Notes: generated from the sequence alone by a model not told the origin. Shown: positions 24,926 to 34,470, counted from the first letter of the stretch. The stretch is 64,000 nt of DNA from CAINVV01 sp038323575 (GCA_038323575.1 JBBQHB010000001.1:96537-160536), one strand, 5' to 3'. A program made the numbers and translations.

Positions 24926-25867
24926 ATGAAATCAAAACTCTTCATTTTAGTTCTCTTGTTAATGGTCTTTGGAATTCGTTCACAGGCGCAGGACACCGTC
25001 CGGGTAAGCGTTTTGGGAAAAAACATGGTCACGGTAGTTGAAAACGGAGCCAAAACCGATGTTAAAATCGGCGATAACACCATCGACATTCACGATAGTG
25101 GCAAAGACACTGTTAAAATTCGTGTCGGGCGAAAAACCATTGTAGTAGCTGAAGGGCACCACGGATCTTCCGTCAAATACAACAAGCTTAACGACGAAGA
25201 GTTTAAGCACTGGACCGGTCGTGAACCCAAATTCAAAGGTCACTGGTCATTCTTTGAAATGGGGGTTAATTCTTTTGCAAATGTCGATTATGCTGATTAT
25301 TTTGCATATACCGGTCCTTCTAGTTATTACGATCCCAATTTCATGGATATCAACCACAACAAATCGATGGAGGTGAATATCAACCTGTTTAAAGTCAGTT
25401 TCGGATTACAGAAAAAGCACAACGACATCGGATTTGTAACCGGATTGGGGCTCAATTTCAACGATTACCGTTTCTCCAACGGCAACACCATCACAAATAG
25501 TCATGGCTTCCTCGCGCCCTTTCCAATTCCCGGCCAGGATCTCCAGAAGACCAAATTGTCGACCGGATATCTGACTGTTCCATTATTGCTCGAGTTTCAG
25601 TTACCCAGGGAGTCAGGGCTATGGTTATCGGCAGGAGTGATCGGCGGGATCAAAATGGGATCCCATACCAAAGTGAAAATCGATGGAAACACAACGAAAG
25701 ATCACAGCGACTTCAACATAAATCCTTTTCGTGGCGGCGCTACCGCCCGTTTAGGCTACAAAGGTTTCAATATTTTCGGTACTTATTACTTCACTCCTTT
25801 CTTCAAAGATGGCAGAGGTCCGGCCATGAATCCATTTACAATCGGCATTGGAATACTGAACTGGTAG
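24926..25867 (+). CDS. Outer-membrane beta-barrel protein, likely ECF regulon member
   Basis: ATG at 24926 gives a clean signal peptide (MKSKLFILVLLLMVFGIRSQ, cut after AQA-type site near SQAQ). Residues about 25-75 are a repetitive beta-rich stretch (VRVSVLGKNMVTVVENGAKT; VKIGDNTIDIHDSGKDTVKI; VRVGRKTIVV-like pattern), and from about 85 the chain reads as a small beta-barrel (SFFEMGVNSFANVDYADYF ... FNIFGTYYFTPFFKDGRGPA ... FTIGIGILNW) ending in an aromatic residue. Length 313. It resembles PorT-type/OMP_b-brl proteins. The preceding ECF-type promoter suggests response to envelope stress or outer-membrane state; that is inference. Confidence 0.8.
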   Translation: MKSKLFILVLLLMVFGIRSQAQDTVRVSVLGKNMVTVVENGAKTDVKIGDNTIDIHDSGKDTVKIRVGRKTIVVAEGHHGSSVKYNKLNDEEFKHWTGREPKFKGHWSFFEMGVNSFANVDYADYFAYTGPSSYYDPNFMDINHNKSMEVNINLFKVSFGLQKKHNDIGFVTGLGLNFNDYRFSNGNTITNSHGFLAPFPIPGQDLQKTKLSTGYLTVPLLLEFQLPRESGLWLSAGVIGGIKMGSHTKVKIDGNTTKDHSDFNINPFRGGATARLGYKGFNIFGTYYFTPFFKDGRGPAMNPFTIGIGILNW

Positions 25868-25869
25868 AG

Positions 25870-25921
25870 ATCCCGTTATAAAAAAAGAGGCCGGGAATGG
25901 CCTCTTTTTTTATAACGGGAT
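25870..25921. terminator. 23-bp hairpin between convergent genes
   Basis: Arms 25870-25892 and 25899-25921 are perfect complements with loop GGGAAT. AGAGGCC/GGCCTCT is the GC core with seven A and seven T on either side, so it works in both directions. The right arm contains the stop codon (25910-25912) of the carboxyltransferase gene. Confidence 0.92.
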
Positions 25922-27439
25922 ATTCCCGTGCTTCCTCAGCGGATTTGTTTTGTGCTTGTTGTGGGTCATTTCAAGTGCCTGTATCAGTTTGGCACGGGTG
26001 TGGCGGGGATATATCACCTCGTCTATGTACCCCAATTCTGCAGCCTTGTATGGATTAGAGAAGGCATCCCTGTAATTTTCGACAGCCTCTGCTTTTTGTT
26101 CAGGATCCAGTTTATCGCGGTGAATGATGCGGACAGCGCCCTCGGCGCCCATCACGGCAATCTCGGCAGAAGGGTAAGCATAATTAATATCCCCGCCTAT
26201 GTGCTTGCTGCTCATCACATCGTATGCACCGCCGTAGGCTTTTCGTGTGATCATGGTGATTTTGGGAACTGTAGCTTCCGCATAGGCATAAAGCAGTTTC
26301 GCACCGTGACGGATTATTCCGCCAAATTCCTGAACGGTACCGGGCAAAAATCCGGGTACATCCACGAAAGTGATCAAAGGGATGTTGAAGGCGTCACAGA
26401 AACGGACAAAACGGGCCGCTTTTACGGAAGAATTAATGTCGAGCACCCCTGCCAGGTAAGCGGGCTGGTTGGCCACGATACCAATGCTGTGACCGCCCAT
26501 CCGTGCAAAGCCGATAAGTATATTTGGCGCATAGGCAGATTGTACTTCAAAGAAATTCCGGTCATCTACCACTTTTTCAATCAAATCCCTCATATTATAA
26601 GGTTTGTTCGGGTCGGCAGGGATCAACTGATCCAAATCCGGTTCTTCCCGGTAGTTGTCATCCTCTGTAGGAACGAATGGAGGATCCTCCATGTTATTGG
26701 ACGGCAGGAAACCAAAGAGTTCGCGTATCATGTGCATGGCATGCTCATCGTCATCGGCCGTAAGGTGTGTAACTCCGCTTTTGCTGCCGTGTGTTACCGA
26801 ACCGCCGAGTTCTTCTTTGGTGACCTCCTCGTGTGTTACCTCTTTGACTACATCAGGCCCTGTAACGAACATATAACTGGATTCTTTCACCATCACAATA
26901 AAGTCGGTGATGGCTGGAGAATAAACTGCTCCTCCGGCACAAGGACCCAAAATGGCAGAGATCTGCGGAATCACCCCTGAACTCATTACGTTGCGGTAAA
27001 ATATGTCGGCGTAACCGGCAAGGCTCTGTACACCCTCCTGTATACGGGCGCCGCCCGAGTCGTTAAGACCTATAACCGGGGCACCCATGTTTATGGCCAT
27101 ATCCATAATCTTGATGATTTTATCGGCATTGGTCCGGCTCATGGTGCCTCCAAAAACGGTAAAATCCTGTGCGTAAACGTAAACCAGGCGTCCGTCTATT
27201 TTGCCGTATCCCGTAATTACTCCGTCACCCGGTACAGTGGATTTTTCCATGCCGAAATCGTGGTTCCGGTGGACGACAAATTTGTCGAACTCTACAAATG
27301 TTCCGGGATCTACCAGATCAAACAGCCGTTCCCTGGCAGTTTTTCTGCCGGCGGCATGTTGCTTGGCAATACGGTCCAGGCCTCCTCCAACTTCAGCTTC
27401 CTGAATTCTTCTTTCCAGTTCTTTGTATTTGTCAATCAT
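25910..27439 (-). CDS. Acyl-CoA carboxylase carboxyltransferase subunit (propionyl-CoA type)
   Basis: The 509-residue protein carries both halves of the carboxyltransferase: AAGRKTARERLFDLVDPGTFVE, GGTMSRTNADKI, GLNDSGGARIQEGVQSL, GPCAGGAVYSPAITDF (N half), then GFARMGGHSIGIVANQPAYLAG, FVDVPGFLPGTVQEFGGIIRHGAKLLYAYAEATVPK and TRKAYGGAYDVMSS (C half). The GGxx oxyanion holes for biotin and CoA are intact. It matches PccB/MmdA: the enzyme moves carboxyl between biotin and propionyl-CoA. Downstream of the biotin carboxylase and biotin carrier genes, so a propionyl-CoA carboxylase is more likely than a sodium-pumping decarboxylase, which needs a membrane subunit not seen here. Confidence 0.92.
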   Translation of the reverse strand: MIDKYKELERRIQEAEVGGGLDRIAKQHAAGRKTARERLFDLVDPGTFVEFDKFVVHRNHDFGMEKSTVPGDGVITGYGKIDGRLVYVYAQDFTVFGGTMSRTNADKIIKIMDMAINMGAPVIGLNDSGGARIQEGVQSLAGYADIFYRNVMSSGVIPQISAILGPCAGGAVYSPAITDFIVMVKESSYMFVTGPDVVKEVTHEEVTKEELGGSVTHGSKSGVTHLTADDDEHAMHMIRELFGFLPSNNMEDPPFVPTEDDNYREEPDLDQLIPADPNKPYNMRDLIEKVVDDRNFFEVQSAYAPNILIGFARMGGHSIGIVANQPAYLAGVLDINSSVKAARFVRFCDAFNIPLITFVDVPGFLPGTVQEFGGIIRHGAKLLYAYAEATVPKITMITRKAYGGAYDVMSSKHIGGDINYAYPSAEIAVMGAEGAVRIIHRDKLDPEQKAEAVENYRDAFSNPYKAAELGYIDEVIYPRHTRAKLIQALEMTHNKHKTNPLRKHGNIPL

Positions 27440-27456
27440 CTTTTTCAGAATTACTC

Positions 27457-27987
27457 TTAATCTTTTTTCTTAACATCTTTGCCGATCACGACCATCAGCT
27501 GGTTGCCGTCGACAGTATCTCCCTCTTTTACAGCTACTTTTGAAACAACACCGTTGCAGCCTGCTTTGTATTCGCTCTCCATCTTCATGGCCGAAAGAAT
27601 CACAACGGTATCTCCCTTTTCAACATGGTCGCCTTTTTTTACGAATACTTTCACCACTTTCCCAGGCATCGGGGATTTGATTGTATCGGTTGTCCCGTCG
27701 TTCTCTTGTCCTTTGCGCTTTTGCTGGTATCGTGATTCAGCATCGTTGACAATGATATCCAGTCCGAAATTAATCGTATTGACACGGTAAATTTTAGGAT
27801 CGTCTGTCGAGATCACCTCTACATTGTATGAATTTCCTTCCGATAGGATGGAATACTCTTCACCGCTCACCTTTTCAATGTCGACTTCATATATTTTATT
27901 GTCGACAGAAAGCGTAACCAAATTGCCGTTCCGTCTGATTTCTTTGACTACGGCATTTCTGTCATTCACCTTAAATTCAAGCTGCAT
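27457..27987 (-). CDS. Biotin carboxyl carrier protein of the acyl-CoA carboxylase
   Basis: The 176-residue protein ends in a biotinyl domain: SPMGKVV-like GKVVKVFVKKGDHVEKGDTVVILSAMKMESEY, with the biotinylated lysine in AMKM (about residue 141). The N-terminal 100 residues are a separate beta-rich segment (VNDRNAVVKEIRRNGNLVTLSVDN) like that preceding biotinyl domains in acyl-CoA carboxylases and MmdC. It is sandwiched between the biotin carboxylase (30 nt upstream) and carboxyltransferase (17 nt downstream) genes. Confidence 0.93.
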   Translation of the reverse strand: MQLEFKVNDRNAVVKEIRRNGNLVTLSVDNKIYEVDIEKVSGEEYSILSEGNSYNVEVISTDDPKIYRVNTINFGLDIIVNDAESRYQQKRKGQENDGTTDTIKSPMPGKVVKVFVKKGDHVEKGDTVVILSAMKMESEYKAGCNGVVSKVAVKEGDTVDGNQLMVVIGKDVKKKD

Positions 27988-28017
27988 AATTGCGGTATAA
28001 AACTTTTAATATCTTTT

Positions 28018-29556
28018 TTAAAGCCTTTGCATTCCTGCCCGTCTGCCCCGATGCTTCCACCCCTTGACGCCAATAGTTCTTTCGTGCGGAATCACCGGCT
28101 TTATTTGTTTAAGTCTGGAGGAGTGTTCGATGAAGGCAGCTATCAGTGAAATGTCCTCACAATGTTTGTCACATTTGAATTTGCTGTTCAGGAACTCCTC
28201 ATTTTTCTCAATGAAATGGGTATTGTAGGTGCCATTTCTGAAATCAGGTGTTTCCATGATCTTCACAAGATATTTGATGGAGGTCTTTACACCCGAAATT
28301 TTGTATTCATGGAGCGCTCGGCGCATCCGTTCTATCACCTCCTCACGTGTCCTTCCCCATATGATTAATTTACTGATCATCGGATCGTAGTAAATCGGAA
28401 TGGTATAACCTTCGTGAATGTAACCATCACATCGGACACCTAAGCCCATCGGTTCTGTAATATGGGTAATCTTCCCCGGATTGGGCATAAAATTGTTGTC
28501 TGTATCTTCGGCGTAAATCCGGCATTCCATGGAATGGCCATTCATTTTCAGGTCCTTTTGCCTGAAAGGAAGCGGATTACCTTCCGCAACACGGATCTGT
28601 TCCCTTACCAGGTCAACCCCAACTACCCGTTCTGTGATCGGGTGTTCTACCTGCAAACGGGTATTCATCTCGAGAAAATAAAAATTCAGCTGGTCATCGA
28701 CAATAAACTCTATGGTTCCGGCCCCTTCGTAATTGGCTGCCTTAGTGGCTGCAACGGCACAAGCCCCCATTTTTTCCCTGACTTCGGGAGTCATGATCGG
28801 TGATGGAGTTTCCTCAACGACTTTCTGGTGCCTGCGCTGGACCGAACATTCCCGTTCAAAGAGGTGGACGGCATCCCCGTACCGGTCGGCCAACACCTGA
28901 AATTCGATGTGGTGAGGGGATTCAATGTATTTTTCGATGTAGAGCGAATCATCGCCGAAGGCTGTTTTAGCTTCAGATTTGGCGCCCCTTATCGCGGCAC
29001 CGATTTCTTCTTCCTTTTTGACCAGTCTCATCCCTTTACCCCCGCCTCCGGCAGATGCTTTGATCATTACCGGCAAACCGATACCCCTGATAACCTCAAT
29101 GGCTTCAGCCTCATCAACGATCTTTTCCGTTGTACCGGGAACCACCGGAACTCCGGCAGCAATCATCCTTTTTCTGGCACTAATTTTATCCCCCATCGCC
29201 TCAATGGATTCTGCCGAAGGGCCAATAAATATTACCCCTGCCTCCTTGCATTTCCTGGCAAAATTTGAATTTTCCGAAAGAAATCCATATCCGGGATGGA
29301 TCGCATCTGCACCGGATACACGGGCAACGTCCAGAATTTTATCCATTCGCAGATAGCTCTCCGAAGATGCACTCGGCCCAATGTGATAGGCCTCATTTGC
29401 ATAACGAACAGGAAGTGAAGAACGATCGGCGTCGCTGTATATGGCCACTGTGTCAATCCCCATCTCCCGGCAGGAACGCATAATTCGTACTGCGATCTCT
29501 CCCCGGTTGGCGATCAGAATTTTTTTAATCTTGACCGGACTATAGGTTTTTCCCAT
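28018..29556 (-). CDS. Biotin carboxylase subunit of acyl-CoA carboxylase
   Basis: The 512-residue ATP-grasp enzyme carboxylates biotin with bicarbonate and ATP. Visible blocks are KKILIANRGEIAVRIMRSCREMGI, AIHPGYGFLSENSNFARKC, the glycine-rich ATP lid KASAGGGGKGMRLV, ERECSVQRRHQKVVEE, FYFLEMNTRLQVEHPITE (metal and active-site region) and GHSMECRIYAEDT. A basic C-terminal tail (GWKHRGRRAG) extends slightly beyond AccC. It is the first gene of the three-gene minus-strand operon; carrier and carboxyltransferase are separate genes, unlike the fused PccA of many bacteria. Confidence 0.93.
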   Translation of the reverse strand: MGKTYSPVKIKKILIANRGEIAVRIMRSCREMGIDTVAIYSDADRSSLPVRYANEAYHIGPSASSESYLRMDKILDVARVSGADAIHPGYGFLSENSNFARKCKEAGVIFIGPSAESIEAMGDKISARKRMIAAGVPVVPGTTEKIVDEAEAIEVIRGIGLPVMIKASAGGGGKGMRLVKKEEEIGAAIRGAKSEAKTAFGDDSLYIEKYIESPHHIEFQVLADRYGDAVHLFERECSVQRRHQKVVEETPSPIMTPEVREKMGACAVAATKAANYEGAGTIEFIVDDQLNFYFLEMNTRLQVEHPITERVVGVDLVREQIRVAEGNPLPFRQKDLKMNGHSMECRIYAEDTDNNFMPNPGKITHITEPMGLGVRCDGYIHEGYTIPIYYDPMISKLIIWGRTREEVIERMRRALHEYKISGVKTSIKYLVKIMETPDFRNGTYNTHFIEKNEEFLNSKFKCDKHCEDISLIAAFIEHSSRLKQIKPVIPHERTIGVKGWKHRGRRAGMQRL

Positions 29557-29870
29557 ATTTAATCATTCATTTTTTTTGCGGGGTAAAAATATTTATTTAT
29601 CCTGCTGAATCATGCAAAAGCAAATTCCAAATCCCTTTTTCAACCTCTTTATACGAGAAAATGAAGAATTTTGTTCAATTTTAACACTTTTTAGACCCAG
29701 ATGTATAAAAATTCGGTGAAATCGGCAGAGAATGATGGGCATGGGCTTAGAGGCGACCCTGTGTGCTCGTCCGGAGAAGGGAGACAGGAGAAGGGAGAGC
29801 GGCGCAACCTAGAAAATCCAAAATTTAAAACCGAAAATTTGTTTAACTTAGCTTAAATATTCTACTGAAA
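29557..29870. other. 314-nt divergent intergenic region with heptamer array
   Basis: The region between the carboxylase operon and pepE has no supported gene. It holds a direct repeat of GGAGAAGGGAGA (29773-29784 and 29787-29798) and a 7-nt-period array AAAATCC, AAAATTT, AAAACCG, AAAATTT (29813-29840). Promoters for both genes must be here, but I see no convincing full consensus. Confidence 0.6.
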
Positions 29871-30581
29871 ATGAGACTTTTACTAATCAGCAATTCCACA
29901 ATGCCGGGGGAGGAATACCTCAGATATCCCATGCCGGAAATCATAAATTTCCTTGGAAATCAACCGCTTAGAACTTTGTTCATTCCCTTTGCCGCAGTTA
30001 CATTTTCATTTGACGAATACGAAAACAGGGTGAAAGAGCGGTTTTCAGCGATCGGTCATACCCTAACAAGTATCCACCGGTCGGACGATCCGGCAAAAGC
30101 CGTTAATGACGCTGAAGCCATCATAATAGGCGGCGGAAATACCTGGCAACTGGTCAGGATGATGAACGATCAGGGCCTCTTCCCGCTTATCAGGAAATGT
30201 GTTCTGGAAGGAATCCCCTTTATCGGCTGGAGTGCAGGATCAAATGTAGCCTGTCCGACGCTCCGAACCACCAACGACATGCCGATTATAGATCCCAAAG
30301 GTTTCGACTGCCTCAACCTTGTGCCTTTTCAGATCAATCCGCACTACCTGGATAAAAATCCCGAAGGGCACGGCGGCGAAACCCGGGAACAACGGATTGA
30401 AGAGTTCCTGGAAATTAATCAGTCTGTTCGGGTGGTTGGTTTACGCGAAGGAACGATGCTCCGGCTTGAAGGCGACAGGCTATCGCTGATCGGTAAAAGA
30501 ACTGCACGAATCTTTAAAAAAGGAACAGTTCCGGTGGAGTTGAGTGAGCATGATGATTTTAGTTTCCTGCTGAAAATATAA
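29871..30581 (+). CDS. pepE: Dipeptidase E (alpha-aspartyl dipeptidase)
   Basis: PepE is a cytoplasmic S51 serine peptidase cleaving Asp-X dipeptides. The 236 residues contain the nucleophile elbow GWSAGSNVACPT with Ser121, then Asp136 (TNDMPIID) and His158 (QINPHYLD), positions that match the Salmonella triad Ser120-Asp135-His157. The GGGNTWQL motif is also intact. It is a single gene with its own terminator overlapping the stop codon. Confidence 0.95.
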   Translation: MRLLLISNSTMPGEEYLRYPMPEIINFLGNQPLRTLFIPFAAVTFSFDEYENRVKERFSAIGHTLTSIHRSDDPAKAVNDAEAIIIGGGNTWQLVRMMNDQGLFPLIRKCVLEGIPFIGWSAGSNVACPTLRTTNDMPIIDPKGFDCLNLVPFQINPHYLDKNPEGHGGETREQRIEEFLEINQSVRVVGLREGTMLRLEGDRLSLIGKRTARIFKKGTVPVELSEHDDFSFLLKI

Positions 30582-30622
30582 AATAAACCTTCAAGGTTTT
30601 AAAAACCTTGAAGGTTTATTTT
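30580..30622. terminator. 21-bp hairpin between convergent pepE and porW/sprE
   Basis: AAAATAAACCTTCAAGGTTT and its inverse form a perfect stem (30580-30600 with 30602-30622). The left arm starts inside the pepE stop codon, and the right arm contains the stop (30616-30618) of the convergent lipoprotein gene. Flanking A and T runs allow termination in both directions. Confidence 0.85.
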
Positions 30623-33348
30623 TGATGGGATGATACCTTGCTGTAATTCAGCACAAAGAATCTCAAGTATTCTAACAGGTCCTGGTCAGCAATAATCTTG
30701 CGGTAGTTTGGCGATGAGGCAATGAAGAAGTGATAGTCAACTCCGTTTAACGCTTTGAATACTCCTTTTTGTTTGAGAATATTTCCGAAATAACCCAAAC
30801 CTTCTTCCTTGTTCGGTAAACTGCGCACAACTACCAGATTTGTCTGGTCATTCAGACGGACCTCTTCAATATCGAAATCAAAAGAAGTATAGTAATCTAT
30901 GTTAAAATTGGCGATATCAAAGATCAATCGGTTGACATCGACCTTTGCGCTGGTCGGAAATGAAATGATATAGTAGTGGAAAAGTTCTTCGTCATAGGAG
31001 TATTTCCCTTCAAAAGCATCATCAGCCCTGGTTGTCTGGCCGGGTTGTAATTTATTCATTCCTGCAGAATCGATCCGTGCAATCATCTTCTCGAGTTCGG
31101 CCAGTGAATTTTGCTGAATCAATTCGCGGATTTTAAGGACGACAGGTCTTGTCGGGGAACCGGGAAAGTCGGAAAGATACTTATCCAGCATTTTTGAAAA
31201 CTCCTGGCCTGAGGAATTTTTCCCATCGGCGATCAGTTCGATGAATTTCACTTTTGGCAGCAACAGACTATCTGGCTGCAGGGCCATTACTTCCGAAACC
31301 AACTTCCCTGCAGCTGAATAATCCCCTTTTTGGTACAGCGCTTCGGCTTCAGCGTATTTCTTTTCCTGAAGCTGTTTTTTTGCCTCCATCTCTTGGAAGA
31401 AATCCGGATTAAGCAAGAATTTCGCATAATTGGATTCCGGATATTTTTGGGTGATTCTGAGGTGGTACGATTCAGCTTTATATTTCATTTTGTGAAATTC
31501 TATCCACGTCGAAAGTTCATAAATACTTTCGGGAAATCTCTTATTGAGCTCTTCAAACACTGAAATTGCAAGCGTTTCATTTTTTAGTATGCTGGAATAA
31601 ATCCTTCCTGCAGCAAAAAGCGCCGATTTGATACGGTCATCAGAAGCCTGCATCAGCGAATCGGTTAAGGGCAGGTCCTGCAAGTAAAATTCAACCGTTT
31701 TGGGATCCGACAGTTTGGGTTTCTGATCTTCACTTTTCTGCCTGTCAGTCGCCGCATCGGCCTGATCTACCTCCATTGGATTTAACGAAACTTTGTTCTT
31801 TCTCCTCCAGTTATCCTCGAGTTTCCGCTTTCCCCAAATTTGCTGAAACTCCGTCTTCCCAAGACCTGCGGTTACCGGGTTATAAAAATACCAGAGGCTA
31901 TTGTTTTCACTGCTGTTGAAAGAAGGCCGGTATTGCTGTCCCCGGAAATAATTTTGGTTGTTCTGTTCATTTTGCTGCTCTCTTAAAAGCAGATTCTCCT
32001 CTTCCGTAATCTTCGAAATGAGCTTATTGATATACAACTGCCGATTCTGCTCTGTCATCAGGGCTACTTTCTGCAGGCTGTCTTCCCTGGTTACTGTGTC
32101 CAGGTTCTTGACCAGCGCGGTGAGGCCGTTGGTCTTAGTTACAATATCGTCATAGTTGGGATAATACTGGTCAATAACAGCCAAGGCGCTGTCATAATAA
32201 CAGGAAGATAACCGGTAATTGCCTTTTTCGAAAAACAGACGCGCGGCTGTAAGGCTGGAAAGTGCCCGTTGGCTGTTATTTTCAAGGCTGTAGGTCACAG
32301 AAGTCTGAAAATCACGGATGGCATCCGGAATCCGGTCTGATTTTAGTGCCACTTCACCTTTGGCATAATAAATCCGGTCGAGATAAGGACGATTGTTCCC
32401 GTTCCTGATCATTTTGGCAAGCGCAATATCAACCTCCCCGGGTTTGCTGCCGGAGTATTCGAGCAGTGAAATATTTGCCTCAAACTTCATCCTGTAGGAA
32501 GGCCTTGCTTTGATTACCCTTTTGAAAGCGGCAACCGCCTCTTCGTTTTGTCCCTGCCGGAGGTATAATTGTGCCAGTATGAAATTGTACCTGCTTTTTT
32601 CTTTGTTGGTCAGCCTGAATGTTAATGCCTGTTTTAACTGCAGTACAGTCTCTATCTGGTCCCCTTTCAGCATATAATAATCAGCCTTGACCAGCTGAAG
32701 ATCCTTTCTGATGTACTCCGGAAGTGAGCCATCCCGTTCCAGGACCTTGAATATTTCGAGTGCTTTCTCATACTCGCCGTTCTCAAGATAGCATCTCGAC
32801 AGCCAGAGAAAAGCAGGGTTTTTGGTTGGTTGGGTGGAAAAATTGTGCAGTATATAATTAAAACTCTCCTGTGCCATGTGAAATTCACGCAAGTAATAGT
32901 TGGCTTGTCCCATCAGCAGATAGGTGTCATCAATCCATTTGTTGTATTCCCCCTGTGATGCAAAGGATTTGTATTTCTCGGAGTTGTTGGGCTTTCGCTT
33001 CGGACTGACGGTAAGCGAATGTGTGGCAATCAGCTTCTGGCATTTCTGGATCGCATAATCCATTTCAGAGGCTGCTGCCTGGGATGCCAAAACATTCGCT
33101 TCCGGGAAAACCGGCAACAAACGGGTATAGTCTTCAACGACATACTCATTCATACGCTTCAGGCCTTCCTTTACACTCTCCTTTGCGTTAAAATAAATGT
33201 TGTAGTGAGAGGTTAAGTTGTGGTATTGCCTGGATACGGCAGTATTTTTCTGCGTGTTACATCCGGCAGAAAACAGCAGTCCCGACAAGTATAGCATCCG
33301 GTATAAACTGAACCTCTTCAAGCGATTTTGGATAAATGTGTTACACAA
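30616..33348 (-). CDS. porW: T9SS lipoprotein PorW/SprE (TPR repeats)
   Basis: The 910-residue product has a lipobox (LSGLLFSAGC) and a mature N-terminus NTQKNTAVSRQYHNLTSHYNIYFNAKESVKEG that matches the PorW/SprE family. Multiple TPR-like helical repeats follow (LMGQANYYLREFHMAQESFNYI, FLWLSRCYLENGEYEKALEIF, FILAQLYLRQGQNEEAVAAFK, ARLFFEKGNYRLSSCYYDSA). PorW/SprE is an outer-membrane lipoprotein required for T9SS secretion and in flavobacteria for gliding; it is reported to link the core complex with other T9SS components. The C-terminal about 130 residues (YIISFPTSAKVDVNRLIFDIANFN) form a separate domain. Start at 33348 keeps basic residues before the signal helix. Confidence 0.85.
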   Translation of the reverse strand: MCNTFIQNRLKRFSLYRMLYLSGLLFSAGCNTQKNTAVSRQYHNLTSHYNIYFNAKESVKEGLKRMNEYVVEDYTRLLPVFPEANVLASQAAASEMDYAIQKCQKLIATHSLTVSPKRKPNNSEKYKSFASQGEYNKWIDDTYLLMGQANYYLREFHMAQESFNYILHNFSTQPTKNPAFLWLSRCYLENGEYEKALEIFKVLERDGSLPEYIRKDLQLVKADYYMLKGDQIETVLQLKQALTFRLTNKEKSRYNFILAQLYLRQGQNEEAVAAFKRVIKARPSYRMKFEANISLLEYSGSKPGEVDIALAKMIRNGNNRPYLDRIYYAKGEVALKSDRIPDAIRDFQTSVTYSLENNSQRALSSLTAARLFFEKGNYRLSSCYYDSALAVIDQYYPNYDDIVTKTNGLTALVKNLDTVTREDSLQKVALMTEQNRQLYINKLISKITEEENLLLREQQNEQNNQNYFRGQQYRPSFNSSENNSLWYFYNPVTAGLGKTEFQQIWGKRKLEDNWRRKNKVSLNPMEVDQADAATDRQKSEDQKPKLSDPKTVEFYLQDLPLTDSLMQASDDRIKSALFAAGRIYSSILKNETLAISVFEELNKRFPESIYELSTWIEFHKMKYKAESYHLRITQKYPESNYAKFLLNPDFFQEMEAKKQLQEKKYAEAEALYQKGDYSAAGKLVSEVMALQPDSLLLPKVKFIELIADGKNSSGQEFSKMLDKYLSDFPGSPTRPVVLKIRELIQQNSLAELEKMIARIDSAGMNKLQPGQTTRADDAFEGKYSYDEELFHYYIISFPTSAKVDVNRLIFDIANFNIDYYTSFDFDIEEVRLNDQTNLVVVRSLPNKEEGLGYFGNILKQKGVFKALNGVDYHFFIASSPNYRKIIADQDLLEYLRFFVLNYSKVSSHQK

Positions 33349-33372
33349 ATTAACTCAAAATTGCTGAAAAAA

Positions 33373-34464
33373 TCACTTCCGGCTCACCTTTACTTTTTCA
33401 GTTGGTTTAAAATAGATATTTCTGTGTTCCAACTGCACAATCAGTTCCCCTGCCAAATTTTCAAATGCAATTCCCGTTGCACTTTCTTCATTGCAGGCTG
33501 CCGGCAAGCCATGGTCGCCGCCTTCGCGGATACTCATAACCAGCGGGACCTGTCCAAGCAGCGGCAATCCCATCTTTTCGGCGAGCTCTTTACCCCCGTC
33601 TTTCCCGAAAATATAATATTTGTTTTCGGGAAGTTCGGCAGGTGTAAACCACGACATGTTTTCTATGAGCCCGAGAACAGGGACATTGATGGATTTGCTG
33701 TTGAACATCGAAACCCCTTTCACCACATCAGCCAGGGCTACATCCTGCGGTGTGGTAACGATAACGGCTCCGGTTACTGCAACAGTCTGTACCAGTGTGA
33801 GGTGAATATCGCTTGTTCCGGGCGGAAGGTCTACCAGCAGAAAATCAAGTTCTCCCCAACTCCCTTCCAGCATCAACTGCTTCAGGGCATTTGATGCCAC
33901 GGGTCCGCGCCAGATTAATGCATCATCCTTTTTGGCAAAAAAACCGATGGAGAGAAACTTTACCCCAAATTTTTCGATAGGAACAATCCGGTCGCGTCCG
34001 TCAATTTTTTCGAAAAGAGGATGCGCATCTTCCTCTCCGAACATCTTGGGAATGGATGGTCCGAATATATCTGCATCTAACAGTCCTACTTTCGCTCCCC
34101 GCCTGGCGAGTGCCACCGCAAGGTTTACTGCCATTGTAGATTTGCCGACTCCGCCTTTACCGGATGCAACGGCAATAATATTTTTTACGCCGGGAAGTAC
34201 CGGCGGCGCCATTCTTGCAGCACTTTTGGGTGTCACGGTCACTTCACAGTCGTTTCCGTATTCGCGTTTGATCTCATCCACACAGGCTTCAGAAACCGGA
34301 CCTACCGCAGGGTCGTTTTCTTTCTGGAAGATCAGTGAAAAACTGATCCGTTTGCCGGCTAACCGAATCTCCTGAACCATTTCAAGTTCGACAATATTCT
34401 TATCTGAACCCGGAAACAGAATCCGTCTTAAGGTATCTGATATATTTTTTGGGACAATGGCCAT
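33373..34464 (-). CDS. apbC: Mrp/NBP35-family iron-sulfur cluster carrier ATPase
   Basis: The 363-residue P-loop protein has an N-terminal DUF59/MIP18 domain (about 1-85) and the deviant Walker A IIAVASGKGGVGKSTMAVNLA, followed by GLLDADIFGPSIPKMFG, WRGPVASNALKQLM and LLVDLPPGTSDIHLTL. It belongs to the Mrp/ApbC family that holds and delivers Fe-S clusters. The usual C-terminal CxxC is not visible: the corresponding region reads LIENMSWFTPAELPENKYYIFG where many homologues have NMSYFxCPxC. Cluster binding is therefore uncertain. It is the likely upstream neighbour of porW/sprE, 24 nt away. Confidence 0.88.
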   Translation of the reverse strand: MAIVPKNISDTLRRILFPGSDKNIVELEMVQEIRLAGKRISFSLIFQKENDPAVGPVSEACVDEIKREYGNDCEVTVTPKSAARMAPPVLPGVKNIIAVASGKGGVGKSTMAVNLAVALARRGAKVGLLDADIFGPSIPKMFGEEDAHPLFEKIDGRDRIVPIEKFGVKFLSIGFFAKKDDALIWRGPVASNALKQLMLEGSWGELDFLLVDLPPGTSDIHLTLVQTVAVTGAVIVTTPQDVALADVVKGVSMFNSKSINVPVLGLIENMSWFTPAELPENKYYIFGKDGGKELAEKMGLPLLGQVPLVMSIREGGDHGLPAACNEESATGIAFENLAGELIVQLEHRNIYFKPTEKVKVSRK

Positions 34465-34470
34465 GCTATA

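Noticed and set aside
25928..26980. A 350-codon open frame on the plus strand
   Set aside because: It is antisense to the well-supported carboxyltransferase gene, is rich in Cys, His and Phe with no domain pattern, and is explained by the codon use of the true gene.
28828..29268. Open frames opposite the biotin carboxylase gene
   Set aside because: They follow the third-position bias of the minus-strand ATP-grasp gene and show no protein family pattern.
33328..33894. A 188-codon plus-strand frame opposite the Mrp-type gene
   Set aside because: Antisense shadow; high Cys, His and Phe content and no start context.
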